Below, one piece after another: positions 26,923 through 35,356 of a stretch of DNA of 64,000 bases (the stretch's first letter is position 1; each line of letters begins with the position of its first letter). The notes under the pieces are model-generated. The model was not told the origin of the DNA, ran no database searches, and saw only the letters and a program-made list of their open reading frames with translations. Source of the stretch: Halobacterium sp. KA-4 (GTDB lineage: Archaea; Halobacteriota; Halobacteria; Halobacteriales; Halobacteriaceae); assembly GCF_021028995.1 (NCBI RefSeq), contig NZ_JAJJZG010000001.1, forward strand, positions 248,001 through 312,000. The letters run 5' to 3'. Made by a program: the position numbers and the translations under genes.

Positions 26923-26944
26923 AGTAACGAACCGATTACTCGTA

Positions 26945-27016
26945 ATGTCCGTGCTCGCCGACTACGCCGACCCGTCGCCGGTTCCGCCGGACGACCCGGA
27001 CGCGACGGCGAACGCC
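26945..27016 (+). pseudogene. Head of a truncated haloarchaeal gene
   Basis: Behind a well-placed TATA box, ATG at 26945 reads MSVLADYADPSPVPPDDPDA, an acidic haloarchaeal N-terminus. After about 24 codons, exactly where the convergent receiver/HalX-like gene ends (27017), composition turns basic and Arg-rich, the mark of an antisense frame, although it stays open to 27454. The simplest reading is a gene whose body was replaced at a recombination junction. A genuine short fusion protein cannot be excluded. Confidence 0.4.
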
Positions 27017-27487
27017 TCAACCATCCTCGTCCCCCGGGCGGAGCGCGGCGGCAAACGCCTCGCGGTCATCGGGCAGCGACGCGAACTCCTCGTCGGCGGT
27101 ACGGCGGCGCTCGCGAACGTCCTCGTCCGGCCGGCCGAGCGCGCGCTCGCGGCACGCCTCGTAGAGGTCCGATACCGAGCGCCGATAGGAGGCGATGTGG
27201 CGGGCGCGCTCGACGGCGGCACGGACGGACCCCTCACAGGACGATGCACACGCGACGTCGGCGTCGAGCGCCGTCGTCCCGATAGCAACGATGGCCGCGT
27301 CGGTGGTCGAACGAACCGTATTCACGACGGCAGCGGGGTCGGCAACCGTGGCTGCATCCACGACGACGACGTCGGGATCGTCGCGAGCGACGACGTCGCG
27401 GACTGCCGCAGCGTCGACGGTCACCACGTCGTCCGGCAGCACGTCCGCGAGTGACAGCCGGATCCCGTCCGCGACTAGATGTGTCAC
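27017..27487 (-). CDS. Small receiver-like/HalX-like protein
   Basis: 156 aa. The N-terminal half resembles a response-regulator receiver: VLPDDVVTVDAAAVRDVVAR, then DPDVVVVDAATVADPAAVVN, where the first D after VVVV aligns with the phospho-acceptor. The following TDAAIVAIGTT has G in place of the usual T/S. The C-terminal SYRRSVSDLYEACRERALGR with a following acidic helix resembles a HalX domain. The receiver is shorter than normal, so signalling by phosphorylation is uncertain. The GTG at 27487 lies 26-35 nt below AAAATATTTT (27513-27522), which decides the start and implies a leaderless mRNA. Confidence 0.6.
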   Translation of the reverse strand: MTHLVADGIRLSLADVLPDDVVTVDAAAVRDVVARDDPDVVVVDAATVADPAAVVNTVRSTTDAAIVAIGTTALDADVACASSCEGSVRAAVERARHIASYRRSVSDLYEACRERALGRPDEDVRERRRTADEEFASLPDDREAFAAALRPGDEDG

Positions 27488-27512
27488 GTACGGTGTTTCC
27501 GCGTTGTCCGGC

Positions 27513-27522
27513 AAAATATTTT
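27513..27522 (-). promoter_or_regulatory. TATA box of the receiver/HalX-like gene
   Basis: AAAATATTTT, 26-35 nt upstream of the GTG at 27487 on the minus strand. It fixes the start of this gene by leaderless spacing. Confidence 0.6.
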
Positions 27523-27668
27523 CGGGGACACTGTCGAAAATTCCGCCTCGATTGTGTGTGAATTTCCCAACCGGAGCAGTCGAAGGAGTAGCTGTCACTG
27601 TAAGTGATTCTGCAGCGGCTGAGAACACGACGCCGTACTTATGTGTCTTCTGTGAAACGTCCGCGTGT

Positions 27669-27857
27669 ATGCGACACGAAGCGTGTGTCATCTGTGGGGG
27701 CTGGGCAGTCTTCCTCACCACGTTCGCCCTGACAGCCCTCGTCACGCCAGTGCGGAGCGTATTCGTCCCATCGCTCCTCAGTGTCGCGTCGGTCCTCCTC
27801 GCGACACCGGTCATCCACACGGGCCTGCGTGCACGCGAGGCGGCGAGTGCGAACTGA
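27669..27857 (+). CDS. 62-aa two-helix membrane micro-protein with CxxC
   Basis: Reads MRHEACVICGGWAVFLTTFA, then two hydrophobic segments (residues about 12-28 and 32-50: VFVPSLLSVASVLLATPVIH) and a short tail. The CVIC pair just before the first helix could bind metal or sit at a redox site. A TACTTAT box (27635-27641) is 28-34 nt above the ATG. It is divergent from the receiver/HalX-like gene over 180 bp, so the two may be a unit. No family recognised. Confidence 0.5.
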   Translation: MRHEACVICGGWAVFLTTFALTALVTPVRSVFVPSLLSVASVLLATPVIHTGLRAREAASAN

Positions 27858-27912
27858 TAGCGCGACTACGTCTAGTGTCGCGTAAACGGCCACGAATCGA
27901 CCGCAGAGAAAG

Positions 27913-27986
27913 TCCGCCCTCCCCGATTTGAACGGGGGACAAGTCGATCTACAGTCGACTGCTCTACCAGTCTGAGCTAAGGGCGG
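27913..27986 (-). tRNA. tRNA-Tyr (anticodon GUA)
   Basis: 74 nt. Acceptor CCGCCCT/AGGGCGG with discriminator A, D arm TTAGCTCAGACTGGTAGAGC, anticodon arm GTCGA-CTGTAGA-TCGAC (GUA), and T arm CCCCG-TTCAAAT-CGGGG. No intron is visible and CCA is not encoded. Confidence 0.95.
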
Positions 27987-28106
27987 ATGCACTCTTGCGT
28001 ACGCCGTGGTTCGGATTTAAGGGTTACCATTCGGAAACGGACGACGCGCGTCAGACGCATGAGGTGGGTTGAAGTCCCCGGCGGTATTACGTACTACCGA
28101 ACGGGC

Positions 28107-28625
28107 ATGTCGAAGATTACCTTCCGCGCGGACGATGACCTCGTGGACGCCGTCGACGACCTCGACGAGTCCAAGAGCGAGGTCATGCGCGCGGCGCTGC
28201 GGGCGTACCTCGACGGCGACGCGTCCGACGCAGACGACAGCATCGACGACGTCGTCGCAGAGCGCGTCGACGAACTCGTCGAGCGGCGACTCGCCCCACG
28301 AACCCGCGAGCGCGACGTAAACGTACGAATTACGGTCGATACCGCCGAGGGGCTGCGCGCGGAGCCACGGCGCGACGACCAGCGTGCGCCAGGTCGTGAA
28401 CCGGCACGCGGCGAGAGTCGCGGGCGGGCAGCGGACCGCAGCCGCGAGCAGAGCTGCGCGCAGTGTGGCGAGTCGCTGTCCGACGACCACGTGTTCTGTC
28501 CGAACTGTGGGGAGAAGGCGACCCACCGCGTGTTCTGCGAGTGCGGCGACGAGGTGCGAGCGGACTGGTCGTTCTGTCCGCACTGCGGGCGGCGGACCGC
28601 GTCGGCGGACGCGCTCGACCGGTAA
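28107..28625 (+). CDS. cdrL: CdrL-type regulator: ribbon-helix-helix plus zinc ribbons
   Basis: 172 aa: N-terminal ribbon-helix-helix (MSKITFRADDDLVDAVDDLD, then SEVMRAALRAYLDG), a charged linker, and a C-terminal zinc-ribbon region with CAQCG, CPNCG, CECG and CPHCG (from about residue 112). In H. salinarum the long cell-division regulator CdrL (VNG0195H) lies just upstream of cdrS-ftsZ2 and regulates it. Position here, directly before cdrS and ftsZ2, supports orthology. The heptamer repeats between it and cdrS are candidate binding sites. Confidence 0.85.
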   Translation: MSKITFRADDDLVDAVDDLDESKSEVMRAALRAYLDGDASDADDSIDDVVAERVDELVERRLAPRTRERDVNVRITVDTAEGLRAEPRRDDQRAPGREPARGESRGRAADRSREQSCAQCGESLSDDHVFCPNCGEKATHRVFCECGDEVRADWSFCPHCGRRTASADALDR

Positions 28626-28647
28626 GACGCTCGTTTACATCCGCCGT

Positions 28648-28657
28648 TAATTATATA
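28648..28657 (+). promoter_or_regulatory. TATA-like box upstream of cdrS
   Basis: TAATTATATA lies in an AT-rich island after the cdrL stop. Initiation about 25 nt downstream would give a roughly 120-nt 5' leader containing the heptamer repeats before cdrS. Confidence 0.45.
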
Positions 28658-28683
28658 CGTTGTGACGCTGTGGGTAGTGGTAC

Positions 28684-28780
28684 GTAAGACGGTTGTCTTA
28701 CACAGAATCGCACGACAGCGCGGGATTATGACCTGCCAAACGATTCTGTAAGACACGGACGGAACCAAACGCCGTCTTAC
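28684..28780 (+). promoter_or_regulatory. GTAAGAC/GTCTTAC heptamer repeats upstream of cdrS-ftsZ2
   Basis: Four copies of one heptamer as two inverted pairs. GTAAGAC-N4-GTCTTAC (28684-28701) is a tight palindrome; GTAAGAC (28748-28754) and GTCTTAC (28774-28780) form a wider pair. All lie between the TATA-like box and the cdrS ATG at 28801. Ribbon-helix-helix dimers bind short paired sites of this kind, so CdrL and/or CdrS are the obvious candidates. Confidence 0.6.
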
Positions 28781-28800
28781 CACAACGGGGATACCAAAAT

Positions 28801-28968
28801 ATGGAGCGTGTGACACTCCGCATTCCGAAACAGCAGATCGACGAGGTCGAACAGATGGTCGAACGGGGTAAGTTCCCGAATCGTAGCGAGGCGATTCGGT
28901 CGGCGGTCCGTGAGATGATAGACGAACAAACCGAACAGACCAGCACGAACAGCTGGGCGAAGGTGTAA
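28801..28968 (+). CDS. cdrS: CdrS cell-division regulator (short ribbon-helix-helix protein)
   Basis: 55 aa and easily missed by gene callers. [20 protein letters not shown] gives the ribbon strand and first helix, [16 protein letters not shown] the second helix, followed by a short polar tail. In haloarchaea CdrS is a master transcriptional regulator of cell division, essential or nearly so, and is cotranscribed with ftsZ2. Here ftsZ2 starts 2 nt after its stop. GGGG at 28786-28789 could serve as a ribosome-binding site. Confidence 0.9.
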   Translation: MERVTLRIPKQQIDEVEQMVERGKFPNRSEAIRSAVREMIDEQTEQTSTNSWAKV

Positions 28969-28970
28969 CG

Positions 28971-30161
28971 ATGCAGGACATCGTTCAGGACGCCCTCGAC
29001 AACGCCGAAGCCGAACAGCGCGAGATGGACGCCAGCGGCGACGGCGACGAATTCGGCGACCCGCGAATCGTCATCGTGGGCGCGGGCGGCGCGGGCAACA
29101 ACACCGTCAACCGGCTGTACAACATCGGTGTCGAAGGCGCGGACACGGTCGCCATCAACACCGACAAACAGCACCTCAAGATGATCGAGGCCGACACGAA
29201 GATTCTCGTCGGGAAGTCCCTGACGAACGGCCTCGGCGCGGGTGGCGACCCCTCGATGGGCGAGCGCGCCACCGAGATGGCCCAGGGCACAATCAAAGAG
29301 GTACTCGGCGACGCGGACCTCGTGTTCGTGACCGCCGGCATGGGTGGCGGTACCGGTACGGGCGCCGCACCCGTCGTCTCGAAAATCGCCAAAGAACAGG
29401 GCGCAATCGTCGTCGGCATGGTGTCGACGCCGTTCAACGTCGAGCGCGCTCGGACGGTCAAGGCCGAAGAGGGCCTGGAAAAGCTCCGCGAAGAAGCGGA
29501 CTCCATCATCGTCCTCGACAACAACCGGCTGCTCGACTACGTGCCCAACCTCCCAATCGGGAAGGCGTTTTCCGTGATGGACCAGATTATCGCGGAGACC
29601 GTCAAGGGCATCAGCGAGACGATTACCCAGCCGAGTCTCATCAACCTGGACTACGCCGACATGACCGCCATCATGAACCAGGGCGGCGTCGCGGTGATGC
29701 TCGTCGGCGAGACCCAGGACAAGAACAAGACCAACGAAGTGGTCAAGGACGCGATGAACCACCCGCTGCTGGACGTCGACTACCGCGGCGCGAGCGGTGG
29801 TCTCGTCCACATCACGGGTGGCCCCGACCTCACGCTGAAAGAGGCCGAGGGTATCGCGGACAACATCACCGAGCGGCTGGACGCGAGCGCGAACGTCATC
29901 TGGGGCGCGCGCATCCAGGAGAACTACAAGGGGAAGGTCCGCGTCATGGCCATCATGACCGGCGTGCAGTCCGCGCAGGTGCTCGGACCGAGCACGCAGA
30001 AGCAGGCGGACAAGTCCCGGCAGGAGCTCAAGGACGTCGACGCCGACGCGAAGCAGCGCGCCGTCGACGAGGGTGCCGGCACGACCAACGAGTTCGGCGC
30101 TCACTCCGACGGCGGCACGGAAGAGGTCGAGAAGAACAACGGCCTCGACGTCATCCGGTAA
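28971..30161 (+). CDS. ftsZ2: Cell division protein FtsZ2
   Basis: 396-aa tubulin-like GTPase. The nucleotide-binding start is [12 protein letters not shown] (about 33-44), the tubulin signature [10 protein letters not shown] lies near 125-135, and the catalytic T7 loop is [10 protein letters not shown]. The C-terminal domain and a polar acidic tail ending NNGLDVIR complete it. In haloarchaea FtsZ2 controls constriction of the ring set up by FtsZ1. The coupling to cdrS (2-nt gap) identifies this as the FtsZ2 paralogue. Confidence 0.95.
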   Translation: MQDIVQDALDNAEAEQREMDASGDGDEFGDPRIVIVGAGGAGNNTVNRLYNIGVEGADTVAINTDKQHLKMIEADTKILVGKSLTNGLGAGGDPSMGERATEMAQGTIKEVLGDADLVFVTAGMGGGTGTGAAPVVSKIAKEQGAIVVGMVSTPFNVERARTVKAEEGLEKLREEADSIIVLDNNRLLDYVPNLPIGKAFSVMDQIIAETVKGISETITQPSLINLDYADMTAIMNQGGVAVMLVGETQDKNKTNEVVKDAMNHPLLDVDYRGASGGLVHITGGPDLTLKEAEGIADNITERLDASANVIWGARIQENYKGKVRVMAIMTGVQSAQVLGPSTQKQADKSRQELKDVDADAKQRAVDEGAGTTNEFGAHSDGGTEEVEKNNGLDVIR

Positions 30162-30215
30162 CCTCCCGGTTCTTTTGCGGTCGTCAGCGACCCCGGATCC
30201 GCGGGTGTCGCACGT

Positions 30216-31178
30216 TTACACTGCGTTCACGGCGTCGACCAGCGCGCACTTCCGACACTGGTCGCGCGTCGTCGGCGCGCCACACTCCTCGCACTCGCCC
30301 ACGTCCTCGTCCTCGTCGCTGTACTGGTCGGCCGCGAGCCCCGCGAGCTCCTCGTAGCCAGCCATAATCGAGTGACGCGTGCCCGGATGGTTCTCCTCTA
30401 ACTTCAGCAGCAGGTCCTGAATCTCGCCGCGGAACGCCTCGCTGGAGTGCGGACACTCCGCCATGTGAACTGGCAGGTCCCGAAGTTGCGCGTACAGCGC
30501 GACCTCCTTTTCCGGGACGTCGCGGAGTGGCTTCGCGCGCGGAATCATGTCCTCCTTGGGCGTACGCTCGTCGAACGGGCCGAGGCTGGCGTCGAAGTGT
30601 TTGGCGACCTGCTCGACGTTCCCCTCGAAGATATTCATCAGCGCGGTCTCGGCCTCGTCGTCGAGGTTGTGCCCGGTGAGGAGTTTGTCCGCGTCGTACT
30701 CCTCGGCGTACTTCGCGAGGAGGTCCCGGCGGAACACCCCGCAGTACGCGCAGGGTGCCATGTCCAGGGGGTCGTCGTCGACGACGTCGTCCATCTCGAC
30801 GTCGAACTCGTCGGCGTACGTGACGACCTCGTGGCGGATGTCGCGGTCCGCGGTGAGTTCCTCGCAGGCCGCGAGGCTCTCGTCGCGGTAGCCCTCGATG
30901 CCCTCGTGGATGGTGAGCGCGACCATCTCGATGCGCGGGTCCTCCGCGAATGTCTCCGAGAGGATGTCCGTGAGAACGACGCTGTCCTTCCCGCCGGAGA
31001 GTCCGATGACCCACGTTTCGGGGTCCTCGGGCGTCGCGTCGTCGGGCAGCATGTCGTCCTCGCGGATGCGCCGCCGCACCCGACGTTCGACGCTCTCGAA
31101 GAGGTGACCCTCGCAGAGGTGCGCGCCGGAGTACGCCGCGTGCATCACGGCCTCGCGGTCGCACTTGGTGCAATCCAT
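30216..31178 (-). CDS. ncsA: tRNA 2-thiolation protein NcsA
   Basis: 320-aa ATP-pyrophosphatase that activates the wobble uridine for 2-thiolation in Lys, Glu and Gln tRNAs; in haloarchaea it uses sulfur from the ubiquitin-like SAMP2. The P-loop is IGLSGGKDSVVL (61-66 core). Zinc-binding pairs sit at the N-terminus (CTKC...C) and in CEECGAPTTRDQCRKC at the end. PCAYCGVFRR and LLTGHNLDDEAETALMNIF carry the catalytic cysteine region. Start MDCTKCDREA at 31178 is preferred over 31187. It is convergent with ftsZ2, as I recall for Haloferax. Confidence 0.92.
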   Translation of the reverse strand: MDCTKCDREAVMHAAYSGAHLCEGHLFESVERRVRRRIREDDMLPDDATPEDPETWVIGLSGGKDSVVLTDILSETFAEDPRIEMVALTIHEGIEGYRDESLAACEELTADRDIRHEVVTYADEFDVEMDDVVDDDPLDMAPCAYCGVFRRDLLAKYAEEYDADKLLTGHNLDDEAETALMNIFEGNVEQVAKHFDASLGPFDERTPKEDMIPRAKPLRDVPEKEVALYAQLRDLPVHMAECPHSSEAFRGEIQDLLLKLEENHPGTRHSIMAGYEELAGLAADQYSDEDEDVGECEECGAPTTRDQCRKCALVDAVNAV

Positions 31179-31323
31179 TACGTACACGTTGGCAGCGCCG
31201 GCGTTTCACCGTTACGTCTCGACGAACCACCGCGACTGGTAAACCTCGTTTCGGGATAACAAATCGGTGGCTGCGCGAGAATCTCGGGCACAGAATCGGT
31301 CGCGAAAAAGCGCGAGCGGTGAG

Positions 31324-31701
31324 TCAGCCCGCGAATTCGGAACTCGCGGCGCGGTCGGCAGCGTCGCGAGCGTCGTGGACGTCGTAGAGCACGTCGGCGG
31401 GGTCGACGTCACCACGCCGGAGCGCTTTGAGCAACGCCGAGCGCTCGTCGGTGTCGAGTTCGTCGATGGTGTCGACGCGTCGCGCCACGTCCTCAACGGC
31501 CATGTCCGTCGGCTCGAAGCGCTCGCCGTCCGGCTTCAGTTCCTCGGCGGCCCCCACAGCGTCGAGCGTGTTCAACTCGCGTTCCGCGACGCCGATGGAG
31601 ACGGCCGCACGGGTCGTGATTTCGTCCGTCGGCGGTGCCTCGTCGGTCTCGTCGGCGAGTTCGCGGAGCGCTGCGAGCACGCGGAAAGTCTGGTCGCCCA
31701 T
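31324..31701 (-). CDS. Haloarchaeal helical protein, function unknown
   Basis: 125-aa acidic protein starting MGDQTFRVLAALRELADETD, with a likely winged-helix or helix-rich fold: AAVSIGVAERELNTLDAVGA is followed by GERFEPTDMAVEDVARRVDT. No Cys, no membrane segment and no catalytic motif. It stands alone on the minus strand. I do not recognise a family. Confidence 0.65.
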   Translation of the reverse strand: MGDQTFRVLAALRELADETDEAPPTDEITTRAAVSIGVAERELNTLDAVGAAEELKPDGERFEPTDMAVEDVARRVDTIDELDTDERSALLKALRRGDVDPADVLYDVHDARDAADRAASSEFAG

Positions 31702-31769
31702 GTGTAGATGCGGTGGTGGGTGGCGCTTGACCGTTGTGGCCAGCGCGGCCGTCGACAGCCGGCCGCGTT

Positions 31770-31860
31770 AGGCGAACGCGGAGCGCAGCGATGCGTGAGC
31801 AGCGTGCCCGAGCGAAGCGACCCGCGAGCGGCCGTCTACCGACGACGTCACTACGAGCAA
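31770..31860. repeat. Intergenic GCGAACGCGGAGCGCAGCGATG-type element
   Basis: No gene between 31702 and 31896. The core reads TTAGGCGAACGCGGAGCGC, then AGCGATGCGTGAGCAGCG, and CCGAGCGAAGCGACCCGCGAG. It uses the same vocabulary as the repeat at 14845-15005 in opposite orientation, so these are copies of a dispersed intergenic unit. Confidence 0.4.
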
Positions 31861-31896
31861 CCCAATCAATCGCGAAAATTCAGAGAACAGCCGCCG

Positions 31897-33282
31897 TTAC
31901 GCCTGATCGTACTTCTCGGCGTGGAACCAGTCGACGAGCGTGCCGGTGGCTTCCTTCTCGACGCCGTGGGGGACGTAGACGAACGGGATGGGGCGGTCGA
32001 ACGCGCGCTCGCCGTAGAGCCCCCAGTCGCCGACCGAGCGGGTGGTGCCGCCGTACGCGATGGGGATGTCTTCGAGGTCCTGTGGCTCGTACTCGGGGAC
32101 GTAGGACTGTTCGACCCAGACCTCGTGGTCGGGGACGCCGAGTTCGGCGGCGAGGTCGGCTTCGAGGCGGTCAGCGTGGGCGACCAGCCAGTCGCTGAAC
32201 GCGTCCAAGTCCGCGTCGACGCGGTCGGCGTACGCGATGCGGTGTTTCCAGCAGGTCTCGGGGAAGCGGCGCGCGCGGAAGCGGTCGTAGAGCGCTGCGA
32301 GCGTGGAGTCGGGGTGCTCGCTGGCGGCGACGCGCAGGCGCTCCATGAGCGTGTTGTCGTCGATTTCGTCGTCGAGGATGCGGTCGGCGGTGACTGGCGG
32401 TTCCTCCGCGAGCGCGGCGAGTTCGTCGAGGAGTTCGCTGAGGAGCACGTGGGCGTAGACGGACTTGTGGTGCTGAGTCACCCACATGTACACCGCGATG
32501 CGGCCTTCGAGGTAGTTGCCGATGGTCGAGAGGGCCTTGTCCGAGAGCGCGAGTCCTTCCTCCGGATGGGCCGTGTAGGAGCCGACCATCCGGTCGGTGT
32601 CGAAACTGAGCACGTCCGCGCCGGTCATCTGGTTGTCCCGCGTGATGTAGTCGAGGCGATCGACGTCGATGGGGGAGTGCAGAATCTGGGCGGCGACGCC
32701 GTGCTGCCAGCGGCCGCCGCGCTCGTACTCGAGGCTGTACCCGAGGATGTGCGCGCAGACGTCGTGGGGGTCGACACCCATCTCGTGGAGGCCGTCGGCG
32801 AACTCCTCGAGGACGATGAGACAGCCCAGGAGTTCGTGCGCGGACGCCTCCCGAATCGGCGCGTCGCCGACGCCAGCGTCGTCGAACGCCTCGCGGAGCC
32901 CGCGCTCGGCGAGTCGGTCTTGGAGGTCGTCAGTGTCGATGAAGCGCTCGCCCAGGTGTGAGAACGGCGGGTGGCCGACGTCGTGGAGTAGTGCGGCGCA
33001 CTCGAGCGTGCGCTGGATGTCGTCGAGTTCCGCGGTGGTGGCGTCGCGGTAGAAGTACGACTGTTCGCGGAGGTTCTCGAAAACCGTGCGCGCGAGGTGG
33101 TAGACGCCCAGGGAGTGCTCGAAGCGCGTGTGGTTCGCGCCCGGGTAGACGAGGTAGGTCGCCGAGAGCTGGCGGACGTGGCGGAGGCGCTGAAACGCAC
33201 GGTTGTCGAGGACGTTGTCGACGAGCGGCTGGTCGAGTTCGACGTAGCCGTGGACGGGGTCTTTGATTTGCGTGGCTGGCAT
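31897..33282 (-). CDS. HD-domain phosphohydrolase (dGTPase-like)
   Basis: 461-aa protein starting MPATQIKDPVHGYVELDQPL. HD-fold metal ligands are seen in NHTRFEHSLGVYHLAR, CAALLHDVGHPPFSHLGER (the HD pair) and SPIDVDRLDYITRD. This is the SAMHD1/YdhJ-like architecture of dNTP triphosphohydrolases or related nucleotide phosphatases. The C-terminal 150 residues, with EQSYVPEYEPQDLEDIPIAY, are typical of archaeal members. Substrate is inferred from the family only. Confidence 0.88.
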   Translation of the reverse strand: MPATQIKDPVHGYVELDQPLVDNVLDNRAFQRLRHVRQLSATYLVYPGANHTRFEHSLGVYHLARTVFENLREQSYFYRDATTAELDDIQRTLECAALLHDVGHPPFSHLGERFIDTDDLQDRLAERGLREAFDDAGVGDAPIREASAHELLGCLIVLEEFADGLHEMGVDPHDVCAHILGYSLEYERGGRWQHGVAAQILHSPIDVDRLDYITRDNQMTGADVLSFDTDRMVGSYTAHPEEGLALSDKALSTIGNYLEGRIAVYMWVTQHHKSVYAHVLLSELLDELAALAEEPPVTADRILDDEIDDNTLMERLRVAASEHPDSTLAALYDRFRARRFPETCWKHRIAYADRVDADLDAFSDWLVAHADRLEADLAAELGVPDHEVWVEQSYVPEYEPQDLEDIPIAYGGTTRSVGDWGLYGERAFDRPIPFVYVPHGVEKEATGTLVDWFHAEKYDQA

Positions 33283-33415
33283 GGTGAATCGTCGGTCCGA
33301 GCGGACCGACCCGAATTACCCGCTCTAGGAGCTCGGCGGGGGTCGGTCTTTCGATTCGCGGCGTCGGTGGGCGCGTGCGGAACCGTTTTCGGCGTTCGCG
33401 GGCTACGAGCAGTCG

Positions 33416-34063
33416 ATGGACAGAGCTGCCGCCGTCGACCGGGTGGAGGAGCTCGTCGACACCGTCGCGAGCGAGGAGATGCCGGTCCCCGTGCGCGAAA
33501 TCTGGGTGTACGGCGACGTCGCGCTCGGCCTCGACCCCGTCGAGCGCCTGGACGTCTACCTCACGAAGGACATCCTCATGCGCGGCGACGACGCCGACCG
33601 CGCCGGGGAGTTCAAGCGCGAGTACGGCGTGAAGGGCGTCGGGAAGACCGTGCGCGCCTCGTGGGCCGACGACCACCCCGAGTACCTGCGCGCGAACGAG
33701 AGCGGCCACGTCGCGCCCGAGAGATGTCTCGCCGCACACCTCCTCGACGACGACGAGCCGATTCACCTCGAAGTGTGTAACGCGGGCTTCGAGGACAACG
33801 TCACTCAGCGCCTCGAAGGCGCGAGAGCGACCGAGACCTACGAGAACGTCCTCGACCCGCGCGGCGTCTGCCTATGGGCCGACGGCGAGCGTAGCGACGA
33901 CGCCTTCCAGAAACTCCGCGACGGCGAACTCGTGTTCCCCACGCTCGCGGGTGCACTGGAGATGCTCGGTGCCGACGAGGAAGAAGCCGAAGTCGCCGCC
34001 GACGCCGTCGAAACCCGCCGCGAGCGGGCCGAGGGCGCGACCGTTCGCGGCGACGTAGTTTGA
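33416..34063 (+). CDS. Haloarchaeal conserved protein (DUF7095-like)
   Basis: 215-aa acidic protein. Notable blocks are REIWVYGDVALGLDPVERLD (about 28-47), VYLTKDILMRGDDADRAGEF, SGHVAPERCLAAHLL and CNAGFEDNVTQRLEGARA. The WVYGDVALGLDPVERLDVYL segment loosely recalls a nucleotidyltransferase or sugar-nucleotide domain, but no complete active site is visible. I recall it as DUF7095 in haloarchaeal annotation. Divergent from the HD hydrolase. Confidence 0.75.
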   Translation: MDRAAAVDRVEELVDTVASEEMPVPVREIWVYGDVALGLDPVERLDVYLTKDILMRGDDADRAGEFKREYGVKGVGKTVRASWADDHPEYLRANESGHVAPERCLAAHLLDDDEPIHLEVCNAGFEDNVTQRLEGARATETYENVLDPRGVCLWADGERSDDAFQKLRDGELVFPTLAGALEMLGADEEEAEVAADAVETRRERAEGATVRGDVV

Positions 34064-34194
34064 AGTGCGAAGCCGGGACCAACCGGGCGCGTGACCTGAC
34101 GACTCGCCGGCTGGGGGAGGTGGGAGCGCGGCAGTCCCAGCCGGACGCGATGCCGCCTGTCAGCCCCGAGCCTGAGGCAAGTTGCCGGTAGCGA

Positions 34195-35289
34195 TTACTC
34201 GTCTTCGAAGCCGTCTTCGAATTCGAACGTCCCGTCGCGCTGGACGATTTCGCCGTCGACCTCGATGAACGAATCCTCGCTCATGTCCACGATCAGGTCC
34301 ACGTGCGTCGCGGACTCGTTGAACGGCTGGTCGTCGGGGACACACTCCGCGATGGCGCCGCCGACGGCCATGTGGACGGTGTCGCCCATCTTCTCGTCGA
34401 AGAGCATGTTGTAGGTGAACCGGTCGATGTCCCGGTTCATCCCAATGCCCAATTCCCCGAGGCGGCGAGCTCCCTCGTCCGTTTCGAGAATGCCTTCGAG
34501 CGCGGCTTCGTTCTGCCCTGCAGCGAAGTCCACGACCTCGCCGTCCTCGAACTGCAGCCACGCGTCCGCGATTTCCTTGCCCTGCCGGATGAGCGGCTTG
34601 TCGAACAGCACCTCGCCGTCGACACTGTCCGGCACGGGGCACGTGAACACCTCGCCCGCGGGCATGTTCTTCGTGCCCCAGTCGTTGGCCGCGTCCATCC
34701 CCGCGACACTCATCGTGACGTCGGTCGTGTCGCCGGAGACGATGCGGACTTCGTCGGCGGGGCCGAGAATCTCGACCATCTGGGCCTGAAACTCGCGCTG
34801 TTCGTCCCAGTCCTTGTTGATTGCGTCGTAGACGAAGTTCTCGTAGGCTTCCGTGCTCATCTCGGCCTTCTGCGCGCCCGCGTCCGTCGGGTGCTGGGTG
34901 ATGACCCAGCGCTTGCCCAGTCGCTCTTCGAGAATCGGGCCGTTCGCGCGGCTCGCAGCCTGCGACTTCTCCGGGGGCACGTCGCTGGTCTCGAAGGCGT
35001 TCCCGTCACCCCCAATCAGGAAGACGACGTCGGTCTCCTCCATCGCGGCGAGGTCGTGGGCTTTCGTCTCGTAGTCGTCGACGTCCATCGCTCGGTTGTA
35101 CGCGCGCGCAGCGCGAGCGTGTCCCCACTGCGTGGTCGGTCGCGCGCCGACCTCGCCGAGTTTCTCGTACAGCGCGACGACGAGGGCTTCGGCTTCCTTC
35201 GACGCGCGCACCAGCACCATGTCCCCAGGCTGGACGTCGGTACAGTCCTCGACGAGAATCTCGGCGTGGCGGCGGGCTCTGTCGTCCAT
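34195..35289 (-). CDS. M29-family aminopeptidase
   Basis: 364-aa metallo-aminopeptidase of the thermophilic M29 type. The N-terminal domain (ILVEDCTDVQPGDMVLVRAS) is followed by the C-terminal metal site: a glutamate before GELGIGMNRDIDRFTYN, then LFDEKMGDTVHMAVGGA and THVDLIVDM, with the conserved EK...H and HxD ligands. It would trim N-terminal residues in peptide turnover; the cofactor is usually Co or Zn. Start at 35289 (MDDRARRHAEILVED) matches the common N-terminus; 35340 reads through the promoter. Confidence 0.9.
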   Translation of the reverse strand: MDDRARRHAEILVEDCTDVQPGDMVLVRASKEAEALVVALYEKLGEVGARPTTQWGHARAARAYNRAMDVDDYETKAHDLAAMEETDVVFLIGGDGNAFETSDVPPEKSQAASRANGPILEERLGKRWVITQHPTDAGAQKAEMSTEAYENFVYDAINKDWDEQREFQAQMVEILGPADEVRIVSGDTTDVTMSVAGMDAANDWGTKNMPAGEVFTCPVPDSVDGEVLFDKPLIRQGKEIADAWLQFEDGEVVDFAAGQNEAALEGILETDEGARRLGELGIGMNRDIDRFTYNMLFDEKMGDTVHMAVGGAIAECVPDDQPFNESATHVDLIVDMSEDSFIEVDGEIVQRDGTFEFEDGFEDE

Positions 35290-35356
35290 ACCGCGAAGTC
35301 GACCCGGACGCGAATAAACTCCGGAGGAGCGGAAAACCACCGCAGTTCGTGGGCGA

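Noticed and set aside
26945-27454. A 169-codon plus-strand protein
   Set aside because: From about codon 25 it is basic and antisense to a better gene; only the head looks like haloarchaeal coding sequence.
28698-30104. Long minus-strand open frame antisense to cdrS-ftsZ2
   Set aside because: It is the mirror of ftsZ2 codons with no domain and no promoter.
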